DNA from: Bacteroidia bacterium
GTDB lineage: Bacteria; Bacteroidota; Bacteroidia; UKL13-3
Assembly: GCA_021740845.1 (NCBI GenBank)
Contig: JAIOYZ010000022.1
Span: forward strand, 1-64,000
DNA: 64,000 bases
Direction: 5' to 3'
Each line of letters begins with the position of its first letter. Positions within the stretch are counted from its first letter, which is position 1. The notes under the pieces were generated by a model. The model was not told the DNA's origin. It saw nothing but the letters and a program-made list of their open reading frames with translations, and did not search any database. The position numbers were made by a program, and so were the translations under genes. Of the stretch, positions 51,567 through 60,393 are shown in pieces.

Positions 51567-53566
51567 AATTTATATCTCAATTGAATCTTATATTCTTCAA
51601 AATGGTTGCTATTGATTTGGTCTAACCCACTTCCAATTGTAGTGGATTCAGGTAAATAGGTTTGCGAAAACCTCCAGTCTAAAACCAGATTTTTTGTAAT
51701 TCTATAATTCCCCATAAGGTAGAATCTGATGCCCGTATTTTGCATTTGATAACTGCTATAATTGTATAAAATATCTCCTTCCAAAACATAAATTCTAGCC
51801 AAGTAATCCGAAACATTAAATAGCTGTATTCTGCCATGAAAACTATATTTCTTTTTGAGTTGATGCCAAGAGAAATCGTGGTACATCATATGTCCGCTCA
51901 CCCAAGTATTATCAGTCTTTTTTACCCAAATTTTCTCTGCTCTAAACCTATAGGTACTTTGGTCGGATATGCCTAATTGGTATTGGATTCTAAATTGATA
52001 TTTTTCTTCTGTTCCAAGTTTTTTGATGCTACTAATCTCTTTAGAAAAGTCTTTTTCTTTGTGAGTGAAAACACCTCTCAAATAAAGCTGACTAGTTTTA
52101 GAAAGACTCAAATTATAATCGGCAAAAAGTTCATATCCTTGAGAAGGGAATGACACTTGGTATCTCGGATTTTTGCTTTGAAATACATCAAGGTAAAAGC
52201 TATATTTTATTTTCCTTTTTGGAGTGAATACCAAAGCGGTATAATAACCAATTTCATTTCCAATACTTCCATAAGTTGACCAAGCTTTTGAATAGGGATT
52301 ATTGTAAATTGCAGGGTAGTTTCTGTAAATAAAAATCCAGTCGGTTTTGCTGTTTAATGGGAGACTAATGTTAAACAGATAGGCTGTTTTCCCTTGAAAG
52401 GGCTTGGATATTTCACCACCTAAACTTGTGTTTTTTAATTGGTAGTTTCCATAAAATCCAATTTGTTTTTGGGCGGTTTGAACCAAATTTGTTGCTGTTA
52501 AATTTGAGGAGGAGCCGGTTTGGTTCAAACAGAAAATTGAACCTAATTTGAGGCTTTTAAATTGATATTTTGTATGGAAACCACTTGACCATTGTAATCC
52601 TGAGTTTTTTCTTGAAAGCTCCAATGGTGTTCGGTGGTATCCTGATGAATTTATTGCAGATAAAAAGTCTTCTTGCATTAAACTGTCGTATTGAATTTGA
52701 GCAGTAAGGGGAGATGCGCTTAACCAAAAATCTGAATGGAATTTATTCTTTTCCATACTTACGGCGACACCTCTTAAAAAACCACTTTCACCTAGAGATC
52801 GGTAGGGTAGTATTCCATCTCTGTTGATTTGCGACTGCAAAACCATAGATGATTTGGCTCCAAAGCCAGATGTTCCCATATTTAACCCCATGCCAAGATT
52901 AAGATGGTAATCTCCAATTGCCAAGGTTTTTAATAATTTATTACCTTGATACATGATATGAAAAGTTTGGAAATCTCCCATTTTGCCAAAGGGTTCACCT
53001 GGGTCTTTTTCTATTCCAAATCCATAATACAAACGTTTTTGAAAATTACCCCTTAATCGAATGGATTGATGCAGTGGATTTCCTAAGTAGGCATCCTTGT
53101 CTAGGTAACCTTTAGCCTTAGGAAGTTTTATTTCACTACAAATAATTATTTCTTTTTGGCTTAGTTGAGTCATCTTCCATACCCTAAAATAATCGCTTTG
53201 TTTTGATTCGGTTAAGCTAATAAAATTGGCCATTAAGCTTGCCAATTCTGGAGAAAAGCCTTCAATGGCTTGGAGTTCGTATTTGCTAATAAACGGGCCA
53301 TTTGCTCTCTTATGTTTTAATATAGATTGAATTTGGTTTTGGTTCAAAAAGAATAATTTTTCTAGATCATTTTCATTGGCTTTATTAATTTGAATTGGGT
53401 TTTGAATTAAATCAAGCACTTGTGTTTCTAAAAAGCCAGGTTCAAAATAGCCTTGTTGGTTTTCTAGATAGGTTTCGAGTTTAATTTGCAAGGTTTTTGG
53501 AATATCCTGCCCATAATTTCTAGAGAAAATAAGGCATAAAATTCCTATGAGAAATAGTCGATTCAT
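51563..53566 (-). CDS. Exported helix-hairpin-helix protein with outer-membrane barrel
   Basis: A 667-residue protein with a signal peptide (MNRLFLIGILCLIFSRNYGQ). Residues about 55-115 hold ComEA-type helix-hairpin-helix motifs: INKANENDLEKLFFLNQNQI, HKRANGPFISKYEL and IEGFSPELASL. The remaining 500 residues are strand-rich with aromatic girdles and end FEEYKIQLRYKF, as in outer-membrane barrels. The HhH fold usually binds DNA without sequence preference, so an exported version on a barrel is unusual; DNA uptake or binding is an inference, and a protein-protein role is possible. The start overlaps the stop of the upstream gene (ATGA). One exact element at 52475 encodes LVQT. Confidence 0.7.
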   Translation of the reverse strand: MNRLFLIGILCLIFSRNYGQDIPKTLQIKLETYLENQQGYFEPGFLETQVLDLIQNPIQINKANENDLEKLFFLNQNQIQSILKHKRANGPFISKYELQAIEGFSPELASLMANFISLTESKQSDYFRVWKMTQLSQKEIIICSEIKLPKAKGYLDKDAYLGNPLHQSIRLRGNFQKRLYYGFGIEKDPGEPFGKMGDFQTFHIMYQGNKLLKTLAIGDYHLNLGMGLNMGTSGFGAKSSMVLQSQINRDGILPYRSLGESGFLRGVAVSMEKNKFHSDFWLSASPLTAQIQYDSLMQEDFLSAINSSGYHRTPLELSRKNSGLQWSSGFHTKYQFKSLKLGSIFCLNQTGSSSNLTATNLVQTAQKQIGFYGNYQLKNTSLGGEISKPFQGKTAYLFNISLPLNSKTDWIFIYRNYPAIYNNPYSKAWSTYGSIGNEIGYYTALVFTPKRKIKYSFYLDVFQSKNPRYQVSFPSQGYELFADYNLSLSKTSQLYLRGVFTHKEKDFSKEISSIKKLGTEEKYQFRIQYQLGISDQSTYRFRAEKIWVKKTDNTWVSGHMMYHDFSWHQLKKKYSFHGRIQLFNVSDYLARIYVLEGDILYNYSSYQMQNTGIRFYLMGNYRITKNLVLDWRFSQTYLPESTTIGSGLDQINSNHFEEYKIQLRYKF

Positions 53567-54387
53567 TTTTTGACTTCCCTTTCTAATTGCAGTTCATAAA
53601 CAGGACTAATGGGTAAGTTTTGGTGAAATTGAAAACCAATAAGGTAGTGTAAATATTTTCTGTTTAATTTTATTCCAAGTCCTATTTGAAGCGGTTTTAG
53701 GTTAAATCCTGCTAGTAATTTAAAATCCTTGTTTACCTGATATTGCAGGCCAATTTTGCTTGTAGAACTTGTTACTCCTAATTGCTCTTGCTCTGCAACG
53801 ACAATTAAATTTGAGTTTAAGGAATATGAAATTGCCAATCTGTAGAGTGATGTAATAGGTTCAAGTTTTTCTAGTTTATATCGAGCTTGAAGAATATTTC
53901 CGCAATAAAATCCGAGTTTTATTTTGGGGGTTATTACAATTTGTCCTCCCAAATTTGCAGTTATATTACTTTTTGAACCCAATTGAATTTGTTGGGTCCT
54001 TAAATAATTAAATCCTAAACCCAATTGGAAATTTTTATGCAATGTCTTTGCAATTGAAAAATTGAATATTTGTTGTTTAAAAATGTCATTTCCTGATTGG
54101 ATCAAACCAAAACCCAAACTTGATTTTTTGACCTTTGTGGCATAGGATATTCCCGAAGTACAAAAGGTGGGTTCTAAAAATGGTATTTCTTGGTAAACGC
54201 ACCAATTGTTTTTTAAGAGATTTTGAAGTAGCGAGGGATTGTTAAAAGATTCAAATCCGCCTGAGGAGAGACAGGCTATTTTTCCTAAAAAAATAGCTTC
54301 CGCTCCAAATGGTTTTCCAATAAGTTGAGCATGAGCATTCTGCTTAAGGCAGGCAAATAATAGCAAGGGTAATAAAACGAATTTCAT
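53563..54387 (-). CDS. Outer-membrane barrel-like protein, operon partner of the HhH barrel
   Basis: A 274-residue protein with a signal peptide (MKFVLLPLLLFACLKQNAHAQ). The mature start resembles the PorV/PorQ group only loosely: a GAEAIFLGKIACLSSGGFESFNNPSL segment has the layout of their opening (alanine/glycine stretch, then N-P). The rest is alternating strand. It is coupled by a 4-bp ATGA overlap to the helix-hairpin-helix barrel gene, so the two products may form one outer-membrane complex. I do not recognise a named family with certainty. Confidence 0.55.
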   Translation of the reverse strand: MKFVLLPLLLFACLKQNAHAQLIGKPFGAEAIFLGKIACLSSGGFESFNNPSLLQNLLKNNWCVYQEIPFLEPTFCTSGISYATKVKKSSLGFGLIQSGNDIFKQQIFNFSIAKTLHKNFQLGLGFNYLRTQQIQLGSKSNITANLGGQIVITPKIKLGFYCGNILQARYKLEKLEPITSLYRLAISYSLNSNLIVVAEQEQLGVTSSTSKIGLQYQVNKDFKLLAGFNLKPLQIGLGIKLNRKYLHYLIGFQFHQNLPISPVYELQLEREVKK

Positions 54388-54463
54388 AGGGGTAATTTTG
54401 TGCTCAAGAAAACAAAAATCTCTAACATGTTGATAGTTAGAGAAAATGAAGTTTTAAATTTAC

Positions 54464-54495
54464 TTGTTTAAAATGCCTCGCAATCCCTATTTTTG
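54464..54495 (+). promoter_or_regulatory. Bacteroidota-type promoter of the pyrophosphatase gene
   Basis: TTG at 54464-54466, a 21-nt spacer and TATTTTTG at 54488-54495 match the TTG / TAnnTTTG consensus. A small inverted repeat (TCTCTAAC / GTTAGAGA, 54419-54443) lies just upstream. The promoter supports the ATG at 54533 as start. Confidence 0.65.
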
Positions 54496-54532
54496 CGACC
54501 TTCAAAAGAAAATACTAAAAATAGGAAAAACT

Positions 54533-57055
54533 ATGACAGAACTGATTTACCTAATTCCTGCCCTTGGGGTAGTTGGCCTAATAGTAATGGCCGTAAAAAG
54601 TGCCTGGGTATCCAAGCAAGATGCAGGCGATGCCAAAATGCAAGAGTTAGCAGGATACATTGCAGATGGAGCTATGGCCTTTCTTAAAGCAGAATGGAAA
54701 GTACTTGGAATCTTTGTAACTTTTGCTGCAATTTTATTGGCTTATTCAGGTACCATTCATGAAATTAATGGTAAACCAATCCATTCTAGTTGGATTATTT
54801 CTATAGCCTTTGTTATTGGTGCAGTTTTCTCTGCAACAGCTGGTTATATTGGAATGAAAGTAGCTACTAAAGCAAATGTAAGAACCACACAAGCTGCTCG
54901 TACAAGCTTAAAGCAAGCTTTAAAAGTATCGTTTACTGGTGGTACAGTAATGGGCTTAGGAGTTGCTGGTTTAGCAGTATTGGGTTTAGGTGGTTTGTTT
55001 ATTGTTTTCTTATCTGTATTTAGTGATTTAGGTGCTGATCAAGTTAAAACTGCAATTGAAGTTTTAACAGGTTTCTCATTAGGAGCTGAATCTATTGCTT
55101 TATTTGCCCGTGTTGGTGGAGGTATTTATACCAAAGCTGCAGACGTTGGAGCAGATTTAGTAGGAAAAGTAGAAGCTGGAATTCCAGAAGATGATGTTAG
55201 AAACCCTGCAACTATTGCCGATAATGTTGGTGATAACGTAGGTGATGTTGCTGGTATGGGTGCCGATTTATTTGGTTCTTATGTGGCTACTATTTTAGCT
55301 ACAATGGTTTTGGGTCAAGAAATTAATGTTGTAGATAATTACAACGGAATGTCGCCAATCTTGTTACCTATGGTAATTTGTGGATTAGGTATATTATTCT
55401 CTATCGTAGGAACTTGGTTTGTTACCATTAAGGATGAAAAATCAAGTGTACAAAATGCATTGAACTTAGGAAATTGGGCATCTATGTTATTGACAGTAGC
55501 TGCATCTTATTTTGTAGTTGATATGTTATTACCAGAAACCTTGAATTTACGCGGATATGAATTTTCGAAAATTAGTGTATTCTATGCGATATTGGTAGGT
55601 ACTGCGGTTGGTGCAATTATGAGTATAGTAACTGAATATTATACTGCAATGGGTAAAGGTCCAGTTTTATCTATTATACAACAATCTTCAACTGGCCATG
55701 CTACCAATATTATTGGTGGTTTATCTGTAGGTATGAAATCAACAGTTATTCCTATTTTAACTTTGGCAGGTGGTATTATGCTTTCTTACCATTTTGCTGG
55801 TTTATATGGTGTGGCAATTGCTGCTGCAGGTATGATGGCAACAACTGCTATGCAATTAGCAATTGATGCATTTGGTCCTATTGCAGATAATGCTGGTGGT
55901 ATTGCAGAAATGAGTCAATTACCTCCTGAAGTTCGCGAGCGTACAGATAATTTGGATGCTGTTGGTAATACAACTGCTGCAACTGGAAAAGGATTTGCAA
56001 TTGCTTCTGCTGCATTAACTTCATTAGCTTTATTTGCTGCCTTTGTTGGTATTGCAGGTATTGATGCTATTGATATTTACAAAGCACCAGTTTTAGCTGG
56101 TTTGTTTGTGGGTGGTATGATTCCATTTATTTTCTCCGCATTGTGTATTCAAGCGGTTGGTAAAGCAGCAATGGATATGGTTCAAGAAGTTCGCAGACAA
56201 TTCCGCGAAATTCCTGGTATTATGGAATACAAAGCAAAACCTGAATATGAAAAATGTGTAGCTATTTCTACACAAGCTTCTATTCGCGAAATGTTATTGC
56301 CAGGAGCTATTGCTTTAATTACTCCAGTATTAGTAGGATTTACTTTTGGTCCTGAAGTATTAGGTGGATTATTAGCTGGTGTTACCGTTAGTGGTGTATT
56401 GATGGGTATTTTCCAATCAAATGCTGGTGGTGCTTGGGATAATGCTAAGAAATCGTTTGAAAAAGGTGTGATGATTAATGGTGAAATGTTCTACAAAAAA
56501 TCTGAGCCACACAAAGCATCTGTAACAGGTGATACTGTTGGAGATCCTTTTAAAGATACTTCTGGTCCATCTATGAATATCTTAATTAAATTGATGTCAA
56601 TCGTTTCTTTGGTTATTGCTCCTTATATCGCTGTTGAAGGTGGTATGAAGGCTGATCAAGCTAAATTGATGATGATGGGAATGGATCACCACATGCAATG
56701 TGCAGATATGGGTGATTGCGGAATGGATATGGGTAAATGTGATATGAGCCTTTGCAAAACCATGACTAAAGACGAATGCGCAGCTCATTGCGATAGCGTT
56801 GGATGTTCTGCTGAAGAAAAAGAAGCTTGTATGGCGATGTATGGTGCAGATGGCAAATTTGACGAAGCTAAGTGCAAGGAAATGTGCAAAGGAAAAATGG
56901 CAGGTTCATGCATGGAAGGTTGCGATAAAGGATGCAAAACTGCTGAAGAATGCAAAACTACTTGTGGTGATGCATGTGTTAAATCACACCAAACTACAGA
57001 AAAAAAAGGTGCTTGTTGTGATGAAGAAAAAAGCAAATCAGAGTGTAAACACTAA
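54533..57055 (+). CDS. hppA: Ion-pumping membrane pyrophosphatase with Cys/Met/His-rich C-terminal tail
   Basis: An 840-residue protein. Residues 1 to about 715 are a complete membrane-bound pyrophosphatase with about 16 membrane segments. The substrate site is in [20 protein letters not shown], followed by [19 protein letters not shown], and a second acidic cluster is in [12 protein letters not shown]. The [10 protein letters not shown] segment has Ala where K-independent enzymes carry Lys, so this is predicted to be K+-dependent; Na+, H+ or dual transport cannot be decided. It uses cytosolic pyrophosphate to pump ions outward. Residues 717-840 (56681-57052) form a tail of 124 residues with 19 Cys, 12 Met and 5 His, absent from ordinary members. 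In the known topology the C-terminus faces the exterior, so the tail should be periplasmic. Confidence 0.9.
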   Translation: MTELIYLIPALGVVGLIVMAVKSAWVSKQDAGDAKMQELAGYIADGAMAFLKAEWKVLGIFVTFAAILLAYSGTIHEINGKPIHSSWIISIAFVIGAVFSATAGYIGMKVATKANVRTTQAARTSLKQALKVSFTGGTVMGLGVAGLAVLGLGGLFIVFLSVFSDLGADQVKTAIEVLTGFSLGAESIALFARVGGGIYTKAADVGADLVGKVEAGIPEDDVRNPATIADNVGDNVGDVAGMGADLFGSYVATILATMVLGQEINVVDNYNGMSPILLPMVICGLGILFSIVGTWFVTIKDEKSSVQNALNLGNWASMLLTVAASYFVVDMLLPETLNLRGYEFSKISVFYAILVGTAVGAIMSIVTEYYTAMGKGPVLSIIQQSSTGHATNIIGGLSVGMKSTVIPILTLAGGIMLSYHFAGLYGVAIAAAGMMATTAMQLAIDAFGPIADNAGGIAEMSQLPPEVRERTDNLDAVGNTTAATGKGFAIASAALTSLALFAAFVGIAGIDAIDIYKAPVLAGLFVGGMIPFIFSALCIQAVGKAAMDMVQEVRRQFREIPGIMEYKAKPEYEKCVAISTQASIREMLLPGAIALITPVLVGFTFGPEVLGGLLAGVTVSGVLMGIFQSNAGGAWDNAKKSFEKGVMINGEMFYKKSEPHKASVTGDTVGDPFKDTSGPSMNILIKLMSIVSLVIAPYIAVEGGMKADQAKLMMMGMDHHMQCADMGDCGMDMGKCDMSLCKTMTKDECAAHCDSVGCSAEEKEACMAMYGADGKFDEAKCKEMCKGKMAGSCMEGCDKGCKTAEECKTTCGDACVKSHQTTEKKGACCDEEKSKSECKH

Positions 57056-57078
57056 ATTGAAATAGAATTCATAAAATG

Positions 57079-57110
57079 AAAAAGCCAACTAATTTTAGTT
57101 GGCTTTTTTT
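57079..57110. terminator. Bidirectional terminator after hppA
   Basis: A perfect stem AAAAAGCCAACTAA / TTAGTTGGCTTTTT with a 2-nt loop is followed by further Ts, between the convergent hppA and the 57.1-kb membrane protein gene. Confidence 0.9.
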
Positions 57111-57768
57111 ATGCCTCAATTTTGGGTTGGCTTTTAAGAATGGCACCTAAAAAGATAATGTATAACCCAATATTCATTATCACATGACTAATATCTTTGT
57201 AATTGAAATAGGTATGTAAGGAGAACTGCATGGTATGAACCAAGATAGACAAGGAACTAAACGCGAATCCGAATACTATCCACCCACTTCCCTTAATTCC
57301 TTTCTTATAGGTTTGAAAATGGGTAATAAGGGTAATTAATATGATTAAACCTGCATTTACTTTGATTAGTAGGAATTGATTAACACTTATAACCATTATA
57401 GCTAAAAGCAGGGTTACAATTGCAGAAGCAATGCTTAGTTTCTTTTTAGTGACTTCGTCCCATTTTGAAAGTTGAATATTTGCCTGCAAAAGGAAGTAGG
57501 AGGCAGGAATACTAGCTAGATTCATAAAAAGCCAGATATAATAAAACTCATTGGAACTAAAATGGTTTTTTAGGCCGTGGGTTAAAGCACCTACAAGTGT
57601 AGAAATTGCCATATATAGAAAGAAAAGTCTCCAATAGTATCCCAGTTTATGGTTTGAACCTAATTTGCTATAAAAATAGAAACAATAAATACTCATCACC
57701 AAATTGGTGAGAACAGTCATTGGCTCATTGATATTGAACTGAAATAAATTAAAACTTGTTTCCTGCAT
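57109..57768 (-). CDS. Seven-helix membrane protein of unknown function
   Basis: A 219-residue protein with about seven hydrophobic segments spread over its length (about 17-35, 45-65, 75-95, 110-130, 132-150, 160-180, 193-212) and short polar loops. Histidines occur near the segment ends (LTHGLKNHF, LVHTMQFSLH, SHVIMNIG). I do not recognise the family. A TAGGTTTG -7-like box lies at 57782-57789 on the minus strand. One exact element (57651) encodes GSN. It is a single gene between terminator and sigma-54 regulator. Confidence 0.6.
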   Translation of the reverse strand: MQETSFNLFQFNINEPMTVLTNLVMSIYCFYFYSKLGSNHKLGYYWRLFFLYMAISTLVGALTHGLKNHFSSNEFYYIWLFMNLASIPASYFLLQANIQLSKWDEVTKKKLSIASAIVTLLLAIMVISVNQFLLIKVNAGLIILITLITHFQTYKKGIKGSGWIVFGFAFSSLSILVHTMQFSLHTYFNYKDISHVIMNIGLYIIFLGAILKSQPKIEA

Positions 57769-57839
57769 AAACGATAATTTGCAAACCTATTGATTTTGAA
57801 GGAATCTTCTATGCAAGTGTGATAATTCTCGAAAAAATA

Positions 57840-59090
57840 CTATTCTAAATCGTACTGTTTTATTTTTCTATAAAGTGTCCTTTCTGAAATCCCCAATTCT
57901 TGAGCAGCTTTTTTTCTTTTGCCATTATGCTTTTTCAAAGATTTTCTAATGAGTTCAATTTCTTTATGTTCTAAACTCAATGATTCTGGTTCTGCGCTGG
58001 CTTCTGTAATATCTATAATATTAGAATTTGGGTGATTAGAATTGGTGTGATTAGAGGGGTTACTTGGAATGGATACAAATCCTGAAGGTTTACTAGGAAT
58101 TGGGGCTTCTTCTCTCACAAAACTATTGGTAAAATTTGCCATTTGTTCAGCGCTATGGTTTCCTTGGTTCCCTTGCATCATATCAAATACGATGGTTTTT
58201 AGGTCGCTCAAATCCTTTCTCAGGTCGAATAATACCTTGTAAAAAATATCGCGTTCACTAAAATGTTGTTCTGGTGGATTATTACCTATAAGCATTGGTA
58301 AACCGGGTTTTTCTGGAGGCAATACTCTAGAAAGTTCTGGTCCATTTACGATCTTATCTTCATCCAAAACAGAAAGTTGTTCTGCAATATTTTTTAGTTG
58401 TCTGATATTTCCTGGCCAGCTAAAATGTTGTAGGATGTTTAGTGCTTCTGGCTCAAGTGTAACAGGTTTAGAACGGTATTTTTCGGCAAAATCGGCGCTA
58501 AATTTTCTAAATAATAAATGGATATCTTCTTTTCTATCTCTTAGGGCAGGAACCTTAATTGGTACGGTAGAAAGTCTGTAATACAAATCTTCTCTAAACT
58601 TGCCTTTGTAAGAGAGTTCCATTAGGTCTTTGTTGGTTGCAGCTACAATTCTTACATCTGTTTTTTGCACCTTACTTGATCCAACTTTTATGAATTCACC
58701 ACTTTCGAGAATTCTTAATAATCTAGCTTGAGTTTCTAAAGGAAGTTCACCAATTTCATCCAAAAAAATTGTGCCACCACTAACTGTTTCAAAATAACCT
58801 TTTCGTGTATCATGTGCACCAGTGAAAGATCCTTTTTCATGACCAAAAAGCTCGCTATCAATGGTGCCTTCTGGAATTGCACCACAATTAACTGCAATAA
58901 ATGGTCCGTGTTTACGATTGCTTAGGGAGTGAATAATTTTTGAAAAAGCTTCTTTTCCTACACCACTTTCACCATTGATTAAAACAGTAATATCGGTAGC
59001 AGAAACTTTAACTGCTGTTTCAAGGGCAATATTCAATAGGGGAGAGTTTCCTATTATTTCAAATCGTTGTTTAATGTCTTGTAAATTCAT
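57840..59090 (-). CDS. Sigma-54-dependent transcriptional activator without receiver domain
   Basis: A 416-residue enhancer-binding protein. The AAA+ domain starts almost at the N-terminus: Walker A GESGVGKE (40-47), the sigma-54 contact loop GSFTGA (87-92), Walker B GGTIFLDEIGEL (DE at 111-112) and an arginine finger in FREDLYYRL. A 110-residue linker, rich in Asn and Pro, leads to a C-terminal Fis-type helix-turn-helix (RKKAAQELGISERTLYRKIK). There is no response-regulator, GAF or PAS sensor domain, so its activity must be set by another protein or by its level. Its ATG follows the stop of the MtfA-like gene with one base between (TAACATG), which makes that protein the prime candidate partner. 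Confidence 0.9.
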   Translation of the reverse strand: MNLQDIKQRFEIIGNSPLLNIALETAVKVSATDITVLINGESGVGKEAFSKIIHSLSNRKHGPFIAVNCGAIPEGTIDSELFGHEKGSFTGAHDTRKGYFETVSGGTIFLDEIGELPLETQARLLRILESGEFIKVGSSKVQKTDVRIVAATNKDLMELSYKGKFREDLYYRLSTVPIKVPALRDRKEDIHLLFRKFSADFAEKYRSKPVTLEPEALNILQHFSWPGNIRQLKNIAEQLSVLDEDKIVNGPELSRVLPPEKPGLPMLIGNNPPEQHFSERDIFYKVLFDLRKDLSDLKTIVFDMMQGNQGNHSAEQMANFTNSFVREEAPIPSKPSGFVSIPSNPSNHTNSNHPNSNIIDITEASAEPESLSLEHKEIELIRKSLKKHNGKRKKAAQELGISERTLYRKIKQYDLE

Positions 59091-59091
59091 G

Positions 59092-60387
59092 TTAATATAA
59101 TTCTCTATTTGCGATAATTGGAATTCCAATTAATCCATTTCTTATTTCGTAAACTACACCGTTAAAAAAGTGTTTTGGGTTAGTTGGGATTGTTTCAAAA
59201 CGCACAAATTTCCTTGCCGAAGGGGCATCCTCTAAAAAGCCATCGCTGTAGTTAAAAGTAACCTCAAATGTTGAAATCTGGTTGCTGTATTGATCTATTT
59301 TAGTGAACCCAATTATCTCGTGTTTGGTTTGCTTGGCTGTAAATCCATAACCATAGATTTGGTTCAAAAATAAAATGCCTGTTATTAAACATGGGCCATA
59401 GCCAAATATTCCATTTAAAACCAATAGCCAAGATTGTTTAAATAGGCCTAATTTTTTGAATTTCTTAAATAAAACTGCACTCAAAAAAAGGCCAGTTAAA
59501 ACCATTATCAAAACAAGGAAAATTGGATTGATCATATACTTATGGATTATAAAGTAAATGACCATGGGGCAGGCAGTGATGCCAAAAAAGGAAAAATTAT
59601 ATAGCCAATGCCATTCTTTGTATTTGTAATGAATGGGAATTGAATTGGGGATTTCTACTAGTACATTTGATTTGCTTAATTTTTCTTTGTCAACCTTATA
59701 ATCCTCCGTAATATTTAAAGGATCTTGGTTCAGCAAAACACATAAATGAGCATAGGAGGTGGGAAGTTCTTTTTTGAAAATTGAGGGTTTTTCAAAAAAC
59801 ATTTCTACACATTTAGTAAAAATATCATTTAAATCCTCCATCTCTTCGTCTAGGTTATGAGAATTTTCACTTCTTGATTTAAATGCACATTCTTTTTTTA
59901 TTATTTCGAACCAGGTATCTAAGTAACTACCAAATTTGAGGTCAAATTTTCTGCCATTGAGAACGGTTCTTACTAAGGCCAATGCGTATTGAGCGAAGCT
60001 TACATTTTTGCCATCTTTTGGACTTAAATGATCCTTTGCAAAATCTTGCCACGAAAGCGCGATTATCTTAGAATTATAGGTAGATCCGGTAACTGCCTCA
60101 CTGGAATTTTTTATTGCAAAAGCTTCAGGATAAAGGTAAATATATTCATATCCATATAGCCAATATTCTTTTAATCCGAAGGTAAGTTGAACCAAATTTG
60201 AAACCACCAAAATTCGAATTTCATCGGTCATTTCCAAACCGTTTTTTCCTATAATTTTTACGTTATGGAAAATAGAATTTACCCTGTCGAGAAAACGATT
60301 TTTGCCCTCAATGCTAAGTTCCCTATAATACAAATGGTATTTGTATAGAAAGGGATCCCAAATGCTATGGAACAATTCTGATTTCAT
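59092..60387 (-). CDS. MtfA-like (M90 peptidase fold) protein lacking HExxH, fused to membrane segments
   Basis: A 431-residue protein. Residues about 20-245 align by eye with MtfA: the GLEMTDEIRILVVSNLVQL block, then FGLKEYWLYGYEYIYLYP, ALSWQDF and the late ECFAV-like region (VEMFFEKPSIFKKELP, LLNQDPLN). At the zinc site, where MtfA reads HExAH, this protein reads A-Q-Y-A-L (in KNVSFAQYALAL, about residues 144-155), so both histidines and the glutamate are missing. The C-terminal part has about four hydrophobic segments (about 270-355) and a soluble end. It therefore looks like a membrane-bound pseudo-peptidase, perhaps a sensor. It sits 6 bp after miaB and 1 bp before the sigma-54 activator. 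Confidence 0.65.
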   Translation of the reverse strand: MKSELFHSIWDPFLYKYHLYYRELSIEGKNRFLDRVNSIFHNVKIIGKNGLEMTDEIRILVVSNLVQLTFGLKEYWLYGYEYIYLYPEAFAIKNSSEAVTGSTYNSKIIALSWQDFAKDHLSPKDGKNVSFAQYALALVRTVLNGRKFDLKFGSYLDTWFEIIKKECAFKSRSENSHNLDEEMEDLNDIFTKCVEMFFEKPSIFKKELPTSYAHLCVLLNQDPLNITEDYKVDKEKLSKSNVLVEIPNSIPIHYKYKEWHWLYNFSFFGITACPMVIYFIIHKYMINPIFLVLIMVLTGLFLSAVLFKKFKKLGLFKQSWLLVLNGIFGYGPCLITGILFLNQIYGYGFTAKQTKHEIIGFTKIDQYSNQISTFEVTFNYSDGFLEDAPSARKFVRFETIPTNPKHFFNGVVYEIRNGLIGIPIIANRELY

Positions 60388-60393
60388 TAATTT

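Noticed and set aside
56799..57065. Alternative plus-strand frame of 88 codons inside the pyrophosphatase tail
   Set aside because: It lacks a start signal and its Lys/Cys-rich content mirrors the tail in another frame. The pyrophosphatase frame itself is uninterrupted, so I read the tail as real and not as a frameshifted neighbour gene.
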